Source: Volvox africanus
Lineage: Eukaryota; Chlorophyta; Chlorophyceae; Chlamydomonadales; Volvocaceae
DNA: 64,000 nucleotides
Assembly: GCA_030268105.1 (NCBI GenBank)
Contig: BSDZ01000094.1
Span: 62,001-126,000, forward strand
Reading direction: 5' to 3'
The notes below the pieces were generated by a model, which was not told the DNA's origin, made no database searches, and saw only the letters and a program-made list of their open reading frames with translations. This document shows positions 1 to 13,000 of the stretch, piece after piece (the stretch's first letter is position 1; each line of letters opens with the position of its first letter). A program made the position numbers and the translations under genes.

Positions 1-895
1 TGCTGACCGGTTCCAAGGATCGGGCTTGGAGCGGAGAGATTTCCGACCCCATGCCCAAGGTCGCGGACACTACGGAGCTCTTCCTTGCCGTGCCAACCGC
101 AGCGGGGGGAGAAAAGCAGGCTGCCCAGGCGATACTTCCCGCCGGCGACGTTGGCGACAGTGCGAAGGGAACGGGCGGAGATTCAGTGACGCTGCTGCAG
201 GTGAAGGATGGTACCGTCACTATTCCCGTCGCTGCTTGGAGTTTTCGCGGCGCCATTACCGTGTGCACGGAGAGGCTATCCGATAGCATTGGCGGCGGGC
301 TATTGCCATGCTGTGCGACACTGCAGACTTTAAAGCCATAGTCGCCGCATTCACCTCCGCCGGGACTAACCTGCGGTATGTCAGCAAACGACGTCCGAAT
401 ATGCAGACGAGAGGTGCTGGTGGGCACGAAACGCCCGGACGAGAAATGTGGCGGCAGCTGCGATGTCTGTGTTAGCACTGCTGGCTGTGGCTGTTGAGGC
501 GGCTGCAGAAACGGTGCCTGCGGCGCCGCGGCCAACGCCTCTTGCAGAACCCGCGTCGTAGGCGGGGACGGTATCGTCGCTGCCGCCGTCATGCTAGCAG
601 CGCCCACCACATCTGCGCCCACATTGGACATAAACGATGACGGCGGCGCCCCGGGCCCTGAGTCCCGAAGCTCTGATGCAAACTCCACCGAGCATGCTTC
701 CCGCAGCATGTTCACTTTCTGGCTCCCTAGCAGTAGCAAACTCTGTGTGTGGCTGGGCCTACAGCATGACTCGATCACGTGCGATGCCGCGTAGTTGGGG
801 AGGGTGTTGCTGCGGCAAGCCACCACTTCGTGGGCGATGAAGTGCTGCTGTTGTTGTTGGTGGTGCTGCCCTTGTAGTTGTTGCTGCTCCTCTTG

Positions 896-926
<31 letters not shown>

Positions 927-3900
927 ATGGTAACCGGCTGCTGCTGGGACTGATAATGGGTGTGATTTTGTTGAAGCTGGTGATGCTGATATGATTGGTT
1001 TAGGAGTTGTTGAGATGAGTAATGCGGGGAGCGGGCGGCGGTGGCAGTGAGGGTGGCCCCGCTGGCCATCCCCTCAAGTACACCGCTGCCGGCGCCATGT
1101 GGTTGGGGGTGAGACATCGCGTGCGCCAGCGGCAGCGTCAAGATGCCACTGCTGCCGTGGACGGGACGACTGGCTGAAGAAACACTCCCATCAACGCGAC
1201 GCATCGCCATTTTGGCACGCGCATGAGCGTCGCGGACTTGTGCTTCAATGCCCATGAGCGCCACCGCAACTTCCTGGAAGCGACAAGACAGGACATGAAA
1301 GGACAGGAGAAGTCAGGAAAGTCATTTTTTACGATAACGTATTTGAAACTTTCAATCCAGACATAGTAGGCACAGGCATAGGCTCACATATACACACACA
1401 CAACAGGCGCACAGACGCGCGTGTGCTCGGACACACACATACCGCACCTTGAACGTGGGCCGCTGATCGGGCTCATGGCGGCAACATGCTTGGCCTAGTC
1501 GCAGAAGGGGCGGGGGCATGGTGGTCGGCCACTCCAACTGCAGGTTACCCATCATCACCCCCACGGCCACTTGGGCTACGAGGGGGCAGACGCAGCATCA
1601 AGCAAAACGACAGAGCAGCAGCAAGGGTGTAAACGAAAAGGTCACATGAGAAGACAGGAAGACGGGACGTGGCCTAGGCTTTGGAGTTGCACAGTGCAAC
1701 TTTGCACCATACGAAGGCGCGCCGAAGTACTAGAATGATCGCCGGCGTGCGTCGGTCCTGTCGGAAGGGATACAAACATGTCAGGGGCTGGGCTGGGCGA
1801 TCAGAGTCAGAGCACAACAGTTGATGCAAGAATGCACGCGCGTGTAGGCTTAAGCTCAGGCCTGAGCTAGAAGTAAGCAGTAAGGTCACTACATGGCAAG
1901 AAGCAAGAATAGCAGCTGGATGGGACCCTAGCCGACAGGGACACCTTCCGTAGGCTTCAGGGAGAGCCGCTTCCCCCCTTAAGGGCCGCTGCTCCCCCCA
2001 GACCCCTTTCCTCGATATTTTATTACAGCTCACCTTCTAAGTGCCCGGCGAAAGGCGTCTTCCCCGTATACATCTGCCATAGCAGCACTCCAAAAGAGTA
2101 CACCTGCGAACGCGACGAGCAGAGGGAGAGCAAAGAATGCTCGCTATTTCCCACCTAGCCCAAGGCCAAGGGATGAGTTGGCGCATCCGTTTTTCTGCGG
2201 TTCCCCCTAACTGAGATTAGTGCATTTGGCTAGCACCATCTACCTCTCCATGCCCTCCATCCTTTCTGTGACGCCGCCCCATCTTACATCTGAACTCTTG
2301 TACAGCCGGTTGTCTAAGTACTCTCCCGCCATGTACGGCACTGTACCCCAATTAGCCGTGGTGACAAACTCCTCCCGCTGGTTGCATAGCCGTGACAAAC
2401 CAAAGTCCGCCACCTGCACAGACATATCCATCCATCCATAAGCACAACAAAGAAGCAGTGATCCAAACCAAAGCACACGCTACAGCGCACGTAAGCAAAG
2501 CTACGACCAGCATAGGCACATCAACGCATCAGCAAGCCAGTACCATACAGACAAGGCGTCACAGTCACGTGCCTATCCACAGATACCAAGCAATGCCTCC
2601 TCTTCCACCAGGTCGCCAAGCCAATGTGCGGTGCCAGATCCTAGTCCTGTCGACCTTTTCCCTTCCGACCTTGGCCACAAAGCCGCGTGAATCGACGCGG
2701 CTGCTCTTCAGCAGCACGTTACCGGGCTTCAGATCTCCGTGAATGATGCCGAGGGAATGCAGGTGGCACATCCCAATTGCCACCTGCGGAAGACGACAAA
2801 GGGCGGGGGGAGGCCCGAGGGGGGGCACAAGGCAGAGAAGAGGGGACTCGTGGAACTAAATCCGCGACCGTGTTGTGATGGGGAACGGGTGAAGGAGTAT
2901 AGATGCAGTGGTGGTGAGGGCGCACGGGTAGGGTACCGGGGAAGCTCAGGATTGAGGCTTATTTGCCTTATCGCCTCACATGCCTAAGAACGCTGGGAAA
3001 AGCCACGGACTAGGTCCAAGGAACTCATAGCTGGTACGGAGAACCGGAAAGTGACCTTTGAGCATTCGCGACACTGCATCTCTCCACCCATCTTAGCCTC
3101 CACCATGCGGCTATCACTCATCATAGTGGCTTACCTCTCGGGCGGTCCGCAACAGCGCCCGCAACGCCCAGGTACGGGACCGGCCAAGCACCCCAGGCCC
3201 CGGCGGGTGTGCCTTGAACACGCCGCGCCTGATCGCAGCGTGCAGTGTGCCCTCATCGCACCACTCGCTCACGATTTGCACCACATACTTGCCACGCGCT
3301 GCCCCCAGCTGCTTCAGAACTCCAATACAGTCTACGGGCCGCAAGCCGGTCGGAGTGCCACTGCCGTCAAAGCTATCTCGACAAGCAGCCAGCACCTCAG
3401 ACGGCGATGGCGCGGCGCCGACCCATGTCATTTGCGTACTCAGACCTTGACGCGACGTCCCAAGTTCTTGCGCCTTTGGCGCTTGCGCGGTCTCGCGGGA
3501 CGGTGTTGCGGGGTACTCTGTGCCCTGGACCGACCCGTGGGTATGGGAGCCGCAGCAGCTGACGGCACTGCTACAGCAGGCAGAGGGCGCAGTGACCCCT
3601 GCCGTCAACGCGCACAGCGCCGGATGCTGTGCAGGGTTCAGAACAGTTTGGGATGGCAGATACGGGCCAGGGACGGCAGAGATCCCTCCCCCGTCAGCTT
3701 CCGACTGCCCTTTGTTGGGATTCTGCTGCTGCTGCACCTGTTGCTGCTCCTGCGCCTGCTCCTCCTGCTCACCGTGACACAGAGGCTGTCCCAAACTGCC
3801 AAGAGTATATTGGTAAAGCGGTTGGTTTGCAACCTGCTGCAACGTTCCGGGTAGCTGCTGTACTTCACGTTGCTGTGGCTGTTTTTTTTCTTGCCGCGGC

Positions 3901-5506
3901 GGCTCCTGCTCCTGTTGCTGATACTGCTGGAGGACCTGGTCAAACGAGCCGTCCAGCTTACACATGCCATACTCAAACGTTTGCACCAGGAAGGGATGCG
4001 CCAGCATCTTAGCTAGCAGTGCCTCCATGTAGGCTGCGGGCAGGTCGCCGCCGTCACTAACCAGCCACTTGACCGCGACGGTACAACCGCCGGAACGCCA
4101 TTGCGCTGCACGTGATACGTAAACAAATGAACATGTACATTAATTCACTTGCACAAGACAGAAGCATGATACACAGGTCCAAAAGGGCCCGCAGGGACAT
4201 CGAAAAGCAGCTGAAGAAGCAGAATCTGCAACATGGGTCATGGAATGATGTGGGTCACAATGATTGAACGCCGGCATAGGCTTTAAAATGGGATCTACAG
4301 TAGAAGGCAAAAGCCGCCGTGAATTGGACTGATCCCTGATCCATGTCGCCCATATGAATTGTCCATTATCCACCATTCCTGCATCACCTCCACAGCCATC
4401 TGCCCCAACTATCACAATGTATAATAGATTTCCCTAGTTCCCTGGCCAAGGTTCAGCTTCGCCGGGTCCTATTGCTCATCCCCCCAATACATGCCATGAT
4501 ACTCACCTTTCAGCACGGCTCCCTGCGCCCCCTACGGAGAACACATCATGCGGGTGGTAGGGGCATAAAAATGTCATTGTATGAGGGGGCATCAGAGGGT
4601 GTAGATGAGCATCAAAACTCATGAAGTGATTGGCAAGGGTGAATCGAAAGGGACGGCGCGCGCAGCATCAGGTATTTGGGGGCCACCAATTGCGTCTCGA
4701 GTAGGGTTACAACAGCTTCGTGCGCAAATCTCACCGCGGTGCGCCGAGTAAATACGGCATGAGCCATGTGCACCTGTGGCCTCTAGTTGTTTCCCCGTGC
4801 GCGCACCCGCAGACCCACGCAAACGTGCAAATTTATTTCTCCAAAGAACGATAACGTCGTGAGATGACAAGAAAGAGCACCGTGAATTTGTGCCGTATCC
4901 TTGCCAGGGGTACTAGTACCGTACCTGTCCAATCCAAAGTGGTTCTGCGACAGACGCCAGGAGCTGTTCAAGAGTTGAGAGCTTGACAGCGATAAGTCCG
5001 CAATCGGAGGCCCGGCATTCGCCAGCTAAACTGACACGGACGTCACTAATCAGCGCGATGGGACCGGAACCAAAGGATGCTGTAGATTCAAGAGTGGACA
5101 ATTGAAGAGAGGGGCTGTGAAAGGATAGTTTAGAGAATGAGTTGGCCGATACCAATAAGGACGCCAGCTCAGGCCGCACTTCGGGCCGCAAAGAACACAA
5201 GCTCGCTTCTTGAGGGATGGGACCAATATATGGAGTGTCCACAACTATAACGGTGATCTTCCGTTCCAATCTGCTTTCCTCTGCTTCCACCTGTCGAGCC
5301 TCCACCGCCGTTCCATTAGCAGCAAGCGGAAAAGCCGGAGGAAGAGGTATAATATCTTGCAGGATTATGGCGTCTTCTTTGCTCGACTTCGCACTGCATT
5401 CATTGCCTATTAATTGGGACGGCCTGGTGACCGGTGCGTCCAGCTCGTGCACATCGCCGGGACTCACGCCAAAGCAGGACCCAAAGCAGGCTTCGAACAC
5501 ATGCAT
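1..5506 (-). CDS. TKL-type protein kinase, 3' end beyond window
   Basis: Predicted cytosolic or membrane-associated Ser/Thr-Tyr kinase; substrate unknown. Exons in transcription order: 5506-4925, 4531-4507, 4105-3135, 2783-2670, 2413-2288, 2103-2034, 1575-1448, 1273-<1; all phases join, giving at least 1,096 codons. Kinase signatures are in order: glycine loop IGQGAQGAV (about 192-200, split by an intron), VAVK Lys215, alpha-C Glu230, HGDLKPGN (541-548), DFG (567-569), AGE in place of APE (593-595), SSDVYSFGVLLW, and CRHEPDQRPTF before the domain end near 672. The HGD in place of HRD makes it a non-RD kinase. A Gln-rich insert of about 220 residues (256-474) separates alpha-C from the hinge strand VVQIVSEWCDEGTL. 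The N-terminus starts MHVFEACFGSCFG, Cys-rich. The C-terminal tail (673 onward) is Gln/Ser/Pro-rich with a poly-Q run and stays open to base 1. Start chosen at the ATG of the 194-codon first exon; an upstream exon cannot be excluded. Confidence 0.88.
899..930 (-). repeat. CAG/CTG trinucleotide run (poly-Gln) in kinase tail
   Basis: A run of mostly CTG/TTG triplets on the plus strand reads as consecutive Gln codons in the last visible kinase exon. It sits within a longer Gln/His-rich segment (about 790-1010). Confidence 0.8.
4507..4531 (-). other. 25-nt micro-exon completing the kinase glycine loop
   Basis: The preceding exon ends in ...WIGQ at 4925 with donor gtacgg. This exon is bounded by acceptor tag and donor gtgagt and encodes GAQGAVLK plus one base. 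The next exon begins at 4105 and supplies the rest of an Ala codon followed by QWRSGG. Joined, they give the canonical GxGxxGxV phosphate-binding loop, so the exon is well supported despite its size. Confidence 0.85.
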
Positions 5507-6459
5507 GATAAATTTTTAAAAAATGAAAAGCTTCCATGCGGTATTCGAACGCCGAATCGTTTTAGCACGTCCGAGTAAGAAGTTCACTTAGCACTTGCAT
5601 CGGGCACAGCAGTGCCTCGTCATTTGACTACATTAGCATACTATGTAAACTACTGTTGCCTTTGGAAGCCTTTACAACGTGAAATCCCCAAAAATGCGAC
5701 TGTGTACGGAGAAGATTTGTTTGGATATCAATGAAATCTAACGAACTCTTACAATCGGAATCGCTCCAACATTAGTACATCATATAGTATATTGCATGAT
5801 AATTTAGCCGCAAACTCTTCAGTACGTTAAAACAGTAACGTAACGTAAAGCATGTGAAAAGGTACTTAGGGGGTTTAGGATTTAGTACATCGTGGTTTCA
5901 TCCTGGGCAGCACAAAATTTCGTCATTTTTGACTAAATTGATGATAACATCTGAACCGGTAATGTACCAAAGGGTTGCGACGATCTTAGATACGATACGA
6001 GTCAAGGAGGTAAAGTCAGAAGTGTCCCACAAGTCCCGAAAACGCGAACTTTGGTTTAAATTGTTTAATATGTAAGTTTATAAGTTGTTTTATACGCATA
6101 CCTAAATGGTCGCAGTAGCTCTGCAGTTATCCCCGCGCAGCGTAGTACAGTACGTTTCCAGTCAGGACTCGTAGATCGAAAATTCTTTCACTGCCTCGCA
6201 AATTTCTGAAAACAATCAACATAGTTTAGATGTAATCGTAGATGCATAACTTATATAACATTATATCATACACGTATAAATATCTTCTACGTAAGGCCCA
6301 GTTAGAAACATGAACACCTCACAAGTCACAACCACTTGGTGATGCCCTTTGTAACCATTTGTAACATATTTTCCTAGTATACTATATATGCATCGTACCT
6401 TATATGCTCAGGCCATCCACCAAAGACTGGAAATCACCTCTCATGTGTGTGGATATGTT

Positions 6460-6623
6460 TGGCCAAATGTCGCTTACGTCACCTCAACGTACCGTAATTC
6501 CGAAACGTTTTCCAACGTTCGATACCTCCAAAGCGTTCGTTGCGGCACCGTTCCTTCAAAACGTTCGTTCCTAATGTCGCGAAGAGTACGGCACGATAAG
6601 GTGACGAAAGCCACATTTGGCCA
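6460..6623. mobile_element. MITE-like inverted-repeat element
   Basis: The terminal 37 bases (6460-6496) match the reverse complement of 6587-6623 at 32 of 37 positions, starting with TGGCCAAATGT. The inner arms continue with weaker complementarity towards a loop near 6535. There is no coding capacity and no obvious target-site duplication. Size and structure suit a small non-autonomous DNA element or a degenerate hairpin. Confidence 0.5.
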
Positions 6624-7681
6624 CAAGCGACGGAAGGGCACCGAATGTTCATTTGAAGGCAGCAGGCCATGAGGGCTTCTGTAGGGCCCCTTCTTTCGGA
6701 GGGCTCGTGGATCCTGACCAGCGACAAGCTTGTGCAAACAACCTCATCCTACGATCCATCGTGATACGTCGTGATACGTCAAATCATATGTTACCTCTGG
6801 CCACCCAATGGCGCTGGAAACGAGGACCCCCCCTGACATCTCCGAGTTTAAGATCCCATGAGACTTCACAGTCCGAATTCCGTCGAACGTTACGCAGATT
6901 TCAAAGAAACGCCGGCCAGCCAGCCCTACAACTGGACGTTAGATCCTGACCACAAGTGCCAGATTGCCGGAAGTTAACAACATGCCGGCTGGGTATATGT
7001 GTAAAATGAGACCCGTTGGACTAGCAGACGAATTGGTCGAGGATGATCATTTGAAATAGGTCGAAGTCGATTGACCAGGGCTGATCGTACAGATCTCCTA
7101 ATTAGCTCTGCGAATGAGCCCTTATCAAGCCCGAATCAAAGGCATAGGGAAGGGATCTTTATACGGGCAGCAACGGCCGTGGCTGGCCGGCCTTTTCGTG
7201 TCTTGCCGCGTGTTGGCAGGGATGGTCTCAAGCGCATCACTAACCCTTATCAGTGATTGTCGTGGTCTTCGTAGTCGTAGTGCTGGCTGCAGATGAGGGT
7301 AGAGGAGGAAAGTTGGACAAAAGGATCGTGTGCAAGGCACGGCTAGGGAAATGGGTATTTCTCAGGCAAATCCCGCATCCATATATCAAGATCTAAAACG
7401 CACTTTCAGCCGCAAATACTTCTTAATACCCCGATGCTCGAGTTTGAAGCCCGTTATGGGGCGGTCCGTCGTGTCCGATGCCTGCCAACATGGGATTAGG
7501 CAGGCACTATATTTGCGGATATGACAATTTCGCCATACATGCCACGGTGTGGCCGCCGCGCCTAATAACATGGCGCCTCATATTCAAAACATGAAAAGCC
7601 AGCACGCAATTCCAGGCCAAGCCAACTCCCTAAGCCGGCATGTTCTAGACCGGAAGAAATCCCCAACGGCCGTCCTCATGT

Positions 7682-7686
7682 TTACA
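7682..7686 (-). terminator. Candidate TGTAA poly(A) signal for gene A
   Basis: First TGTAA on the minus strand downstream of the gene A stop, about 590 nt after it. TGTAA is the usual volvocine polyadenylation signal. The assignment rests on motif and position only. Confidence 0.3.
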
Positions 7687-8277
7687 TCCACGAAACTTTG
7701 CTCACACAGAGGCCCAATGCATCACGACAATGCGTACGTAACCACTGGCATCCGGCTGCGATTTTGCATGGTAAATCGTGCAGCACAGCACTACATCACA
7801 AGAAGCAACAGTGGTCAGATGTTATCCACGAGGCACGTGCCAGCTTCCGAAAGAAATAATGCACCAACAGGCTTCTGCAACGTAGATCAGGACTGGGACA
7901 AAAGTCTACACCAAAATGCCCTGCTCAGCCGCGGCATCAACTACCACAACACATCAACACCAATGTCACTGATACTAGGCAAACAATTGGCACTGCCAGT
8001 GCTTAAGTTGCAATCGGCACACAAATGCATTCAACTGGATAGTCCAGCTGCGGCCACTAGGTCTTAGGCAGACGCCCACTTTCAGCCGATGCCTCTTCGG
8101 TGTCCAAGATTATTTCATGGTTCCCTGCGGGCGGTGGAGGCGGCATCGCCAACCAATGCAGGAAAGAGGACGTCTGGCTCAACTTGACTTCATCATAGCG
8201 TGGTGGCGCTACGATTACTTGCCTGTCTGCTTTCCAACCTTGGCCGAGCCTTCTTCAGTTAGCCATAATGCGTCTTT

Positions 8278-10043
8278 TTAGAAACCTAGCTTCCTCAACT
8301 TTCGCATGAATTCCGACGTCACGTCGAATGGATTTGCAGGGCCGAACGCTTGGCGTGGCGGTGGCGGCGATGGCGGCGGCTGGGCCGCTGGTCCCCCTCT
8401 CGCCGCCTTATCAGGCTCATGCAGACCCACAGACATATCAGATTTATGTAACCTGCGTATTATATCGTCTTCGTGCTCGTCCACCATGCCTGGTAGTCTG
8501 CTCCCCGCAGCCGTGGACGCGATGGAGCCACCGGCACTGTTACCGCCTTCACTGTTGCCATCGCCAGCTCCATGTTCCCCACCAGCGATGTCCAGAAACT
8601 CAGACAGAAATTGCAATGCTTGCTTTTCGCTGCGTCGACTGCGAACTAGCTCCCATGTCTGCGGTGCAGCATTACGGATACCTTGGAACCCAAGGCCGGT
8701 GGGCGGCGCCACAGATACCGCCTTGGCGGCCTCAGCGGCTGCCTTGGCGGCCTCAGCTGCCTCCTTGGCGGCCTCAGCTGCCTCCTTGGCGGCCTCACAT
8801 GCTGCCACAGCTCCCCCCTGCGCCAGGTCGAGGGTGCCCTGGGCTGTAGTGAGCTCCATACCGAGCACTTCACGCAGCGCTGTTCCGATGGCGTAAGCCC
8901 AACGGCCTGCTCTCTCAGTCGGCAGTTTGGACAACGCCATGTACATATCTACAGCTCTCCCCGACTCTGTAACACGCACAAGCCGCAGCAGCCTCTGGCC
9001 CGCTATTAGCCATGGTGCTGCAGCGCTTACGTAAGCCTCCCGTGCCGCATCACCGGCCGCGTCGCCGGGCATGCCGTGACGCCGGCCCGTTGGAGGCCGC
9101 AGCGCGGCTGGGAGCTTCAAGTATGGACGCGCGTTTAAGTCCACAACAGTTGGCCGCAACCCGGTCGCTTTCTGTGAAGTGTTCGCTGCTGCTGTCTTCG
9201 TCGTCCCCCCTTGATCCATCTCCGGCCCTGTGATGAGCGGCGTCGATAAGAACAGCGCTTCCCGTAGGCTGTGCTCGCTAAAGTCGGGGGCTAGGCATAA
9301 GAGCAAGATATCGTCCAGCGGATCCACCCCTTCCGGCCGCGGCTGGTCGCTACTGTCACCGTCCATGAGGCACTTAATGCAATGGCAAAGCAACACGGAC
9401 AGAGGTGGAAGTTCATCGTAGACGTCCACTTGCCAGACCCCGTTGTCTACATTTGCAAAGGCGATCGGCTCCAGGGCATCCAGCAGCTTAACGAGACGCT
9501 CCAAAGGCGTTACGTAATCTGCGCTCTCCACAATGACCTCCAACTCCGCAACGTAAAACGCGCGGACCTGCTCAGCATGGCAGGAAAGGGCGGCACTCGC
9601 GGAGTGAGGTTTCTTGAAGGGCTCCGGTGAAGCAAACACTTATCCCAGAACGGTGCAACGCGGAATGTGGAGTAGGCATGGCGGGGAAGGACATTGATTA
9701 GGAAACGAAAGTGCGCATGGTTATTCTTGCGATGCTACACAAGCTTCCGTTCAAAATGATAGAGCAGAGCTGGACGTGCCGTAAAAGAGGGCCTCCGCAC
9801 CAGCCGTCACAGATTCCAATTACTATTTTGGGGACACTCCTCGGCACTGAGAAATTCATCAGACCTCGGCCCTATGTCCAGTGTGCGAACCGCTGCGTGG
9901 AGTACGCCTAATTCGCTCTTGTGGCGTGGCAGCTTGCGGGGATGTATAGAGGACCGTGCGCGCAAAACCTTTGGAAGATGACCACGCCTTCCCCATGCCC
10001 TCCCCCTTCAGCTACAATAACAAGCACGAAATGACAGTATCGG

Positions 10044-10093
<50 letters not shown>

Positions 10094-13000
10094 TGTGTGT
10101 GCACAGCACCCGACCGACACCTGCATCGCCAGTCATACCTGTTTCCGCATAAGCGCCAGGCTCTCCGTGTCTTCCTCCTCGCTGGGACTGGGCAGCGTCA
10201 GCAGGGTAAGCAATGCCCCCAATTGCCAAGGGCGCTCTTTACTGTGATTTGGCCCCATGTACCGGGCGGACGCCTCGGGATCGTTGGTCCGCTTCACCAT
10301 TAGGTCGAGGATTACATCAGCGGAGCGCCGCACCTTGCGAAGGCTGTTTCTAGGAATGAGATAGGGGCCAAAAAGTCTCATTAACCCATAGCTATAACTT
10401 ATCCAGCTCTCCACGGCTTTCCAGCTCTGTGCGGTTATCACGTAGTCCCTCGTGGCGGGGTCATTTAACAGCTTGTTTTTCAGCACCCATCGCTCAAACA
10501 CTTGTTGGCAGAGCATGTTGTGGTAGTACCCGCCTGCATTGCATTGTCAGGGCATCGCGCCAAGGAAGTGTCCAACAAACATGGACAGGGTAAGGTTGCT
10601 AAGGCTATTCAGCAATTGAGAGGGCAACGTCTTGCATGGCCGGACATCTTAGGCACCAATGGCACCCTGCCATATCCTGACAACTATTGGCCCAGCAGGA
10701 AGTCCACTCACGTACGTGCACATGGAAAAAGGAATAACCTTGACGCCTAGATCTATCCTCCACTCATACTCACCAAGCGCGAATGCTGCCTCCAGCACCT
10801 CGAACAGCATATCTGAATCCTCCTGTCGGAAACACCACATCACCACCGAACTATTGCAGATGAATATCGCGTGTAGCCAAAAGTCCGCACACCCCAGCCC
10901 CTCCAGACGCCGGTTCAGCACCGCCATCAGGCGCAGCACCTCCGCCGCTTCACGCTCCTGTAGCTCGAAGGCTGTGGCGAGTTCTGCAGACCTCTCTATC
11001 AGTTGGAGTGCCAGCTGTGCATAGGGCCCATTTGAATCAATAGATGGCGGTCCCGCGTCGCTGACTCTAGGGCGCCGTCTGCTTTTAAACGCCGATGCAG
11101 CTTGATCACGGGGTGGCCGCTGACAGACTGCCACCCGCTCACGCACACCACTGCTAACCATCACCCGCAACAGCATGAGGACATCTCCTGCGCTGAATCC
11201 CTGGACGCCGCGGAGGCCCAGCAGCGCCTGGTGGATGTGCACGGGTTTGGCGCCGCAACGCTGCAAGCAGGTCAATAGGTCGGTGAACTCCATCCTAATC
11301 CCAACCATGGGCATGAGTAGCCTTGTTAGCGCCCTGTACGTGGTATTCAGCATCGGAAGCGCCCGAGCTACACCGTTGGCTTGGTCAGGTTCCCCTGCCA
11401 GGTTGTGCTGCAGTGCCCGCTCCAGTAATGAGATCGGCACCAGCTGAACAACGCTCTCCAAGGAGAAGATGCGCACGATCACCGCGGCGGCTATAGGGGG
11501 TAGACGACGGCTACCTGCAGCTTCCAGAAGCGCCTCCGCAAGCCGCGCCAGTTCCATAGGCGGCAGGGCCTCAAGAGGTAGCTGCTTTTGATTGTCATCC
11601 TGCTCATGGACATGTGTCGTCCGTACCAGCAGGTGTAGTGATTGTTTATCCGCGTACTGCGGTGCCTGATCGGCCGACCCCATAAGCAGCGCCTGCACCA
11701 TGGAGGCGGTTGCTGTCGCGCTCACGTATGCGGCACATGACGCAGCTGTCCGCGAGGCGGGGACGTCTACACCAGCTGCTGCGAAGACAATCGCTTCCAG
11801 GCCCGAGCTCAGGATAGCGTACTCAATGTCTTCAGACATTCCTTGCCAAAGTACTTCATCCAAAGCGCACGGCATCAGTGCAACTAGTACCGGCAGCGCG
11901 GCATCCAGGTCTTTTGCCGACAGAAGGGCAGTCATGACCTGCAATCATGTGATGAGTGGCACGAGTGGAAATGAGTGACATTAGGAGATACGCCGCTTGG
12001 GCAGATGTAATAACGTAGGGGTTTCCAGTGAGCTGCAAGCCCGGCCGGCCACCCATACAAACCAATTTCCTTACTCCTGGACAGCAAAAGATGCCGACCC
12101 GTACTGCCTTCAGTCCCGGCTGCAATGTAAGGCAAGATTGCTTTGCAAGCTTCGAAACACACGGATTGTTCTAAGGGGTTGGTCGCATCATTCTCCAGCC
12201 CTTAAAATCCGTATTCGTTGTTCCTGCGCTGCCAGCAAGCGAGCAAAGACATTTTAATCCCCATTTTAATCCCCAATAGCTCCCGTCGAGGTAGCAGCTA
12301 TATACTTAAGTGTCAACTGCAAGGGGCGCAGGACCTTACCCGGACTGCCTGTACAGGCTCCAGTTGGGCCAGCGGTGGGAGAGCACTCCCGCTAGTCCAG
12401 CTGGTGCCCACTGTGCCGGACGCACTGGGGAACTCCGTGGAAGCCATAGCAACTTGTCCCGCAAGCCTGATAGCAAGCGCCTGCAAGTGCTGTTGCGGCA
12501 GTGGCAGACCTCGCCTTTCCAGGCCCTCCAGGAAGGCCGAGATATCCGACAGCGGCAGAGCGGACTCCAGCGCTGGTAGAGCTCGCCTCAACAGCGCTGC
12601 CGCGCATTGCTGCAGGCCGACGGTGATATTGCCACTGCTGATGTTATTGATACCGCTTCGGGGAAAGCAGTAGCCAACAGCCAACGCCGCCACCAACGGT
12701 TCCAGCGGCCGCTGCAGCGGCGGCAGTGTCTCTTCTCTTTCAAAAGAAACCTGCTGCTCCTGCACGTCGAATGCCTGCACGACCGCTGTCAGCCAGGACA
12801 CTGTGGACCATGCGGGCAGGTCCCAAAATGTCGAAGAGGACCCTGAAACGCTACCGCCATTACTACTGTAGCTGCTATAACTGATGACTCGAACTCGCAT
12901 CCGATTTGCCCAAAGCTCTACAAGCTGCCCCAGCTGCTGCGGTCTCAGCGAGGCCAGGACGGGGCCATTGGGTTCTAAGCTGCCGTAGAGGCCCTCCCAT

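Larger units (their letters stand above)
5507..8277. other. Intergenic region between kinase start and gene A 3' end
   Basis: No exon series with consistent splice sites or recognisable protein was found on either strand. About 5510-6450 is visibly AT-richer than the flanking coding DNA and should hold the kinase promoter. The part nearest 8277 should be the 3' UTR of gene A. A plus-strand open frame at 7549-8067 has no recognisable features. An inverted-repeat element lies at 6460-6623. Confidence 0.6.

Noticed and set aside
7549..8067. Plus-strand 172-codon frame near the gene A 3' end
   Set aside because: No recognisable motif, no splice partners, and it lies where the gene A 3' UTR is expected.
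8306..8896. Plus-strand open frame of 196 codons antisense to the last exon of gene A
   Set aside because: It mirrors the Ala/Gly-rich coding strand of gene A; no domain and no splice context. The minus-strand frame is phase-consistent and has a paralogue.
10048..10101. GT and CA repeats as a CRISPR or regulatory array
   Set aside because: Plain dinucleotide or short-unit repeats in introns with no spacer structure.
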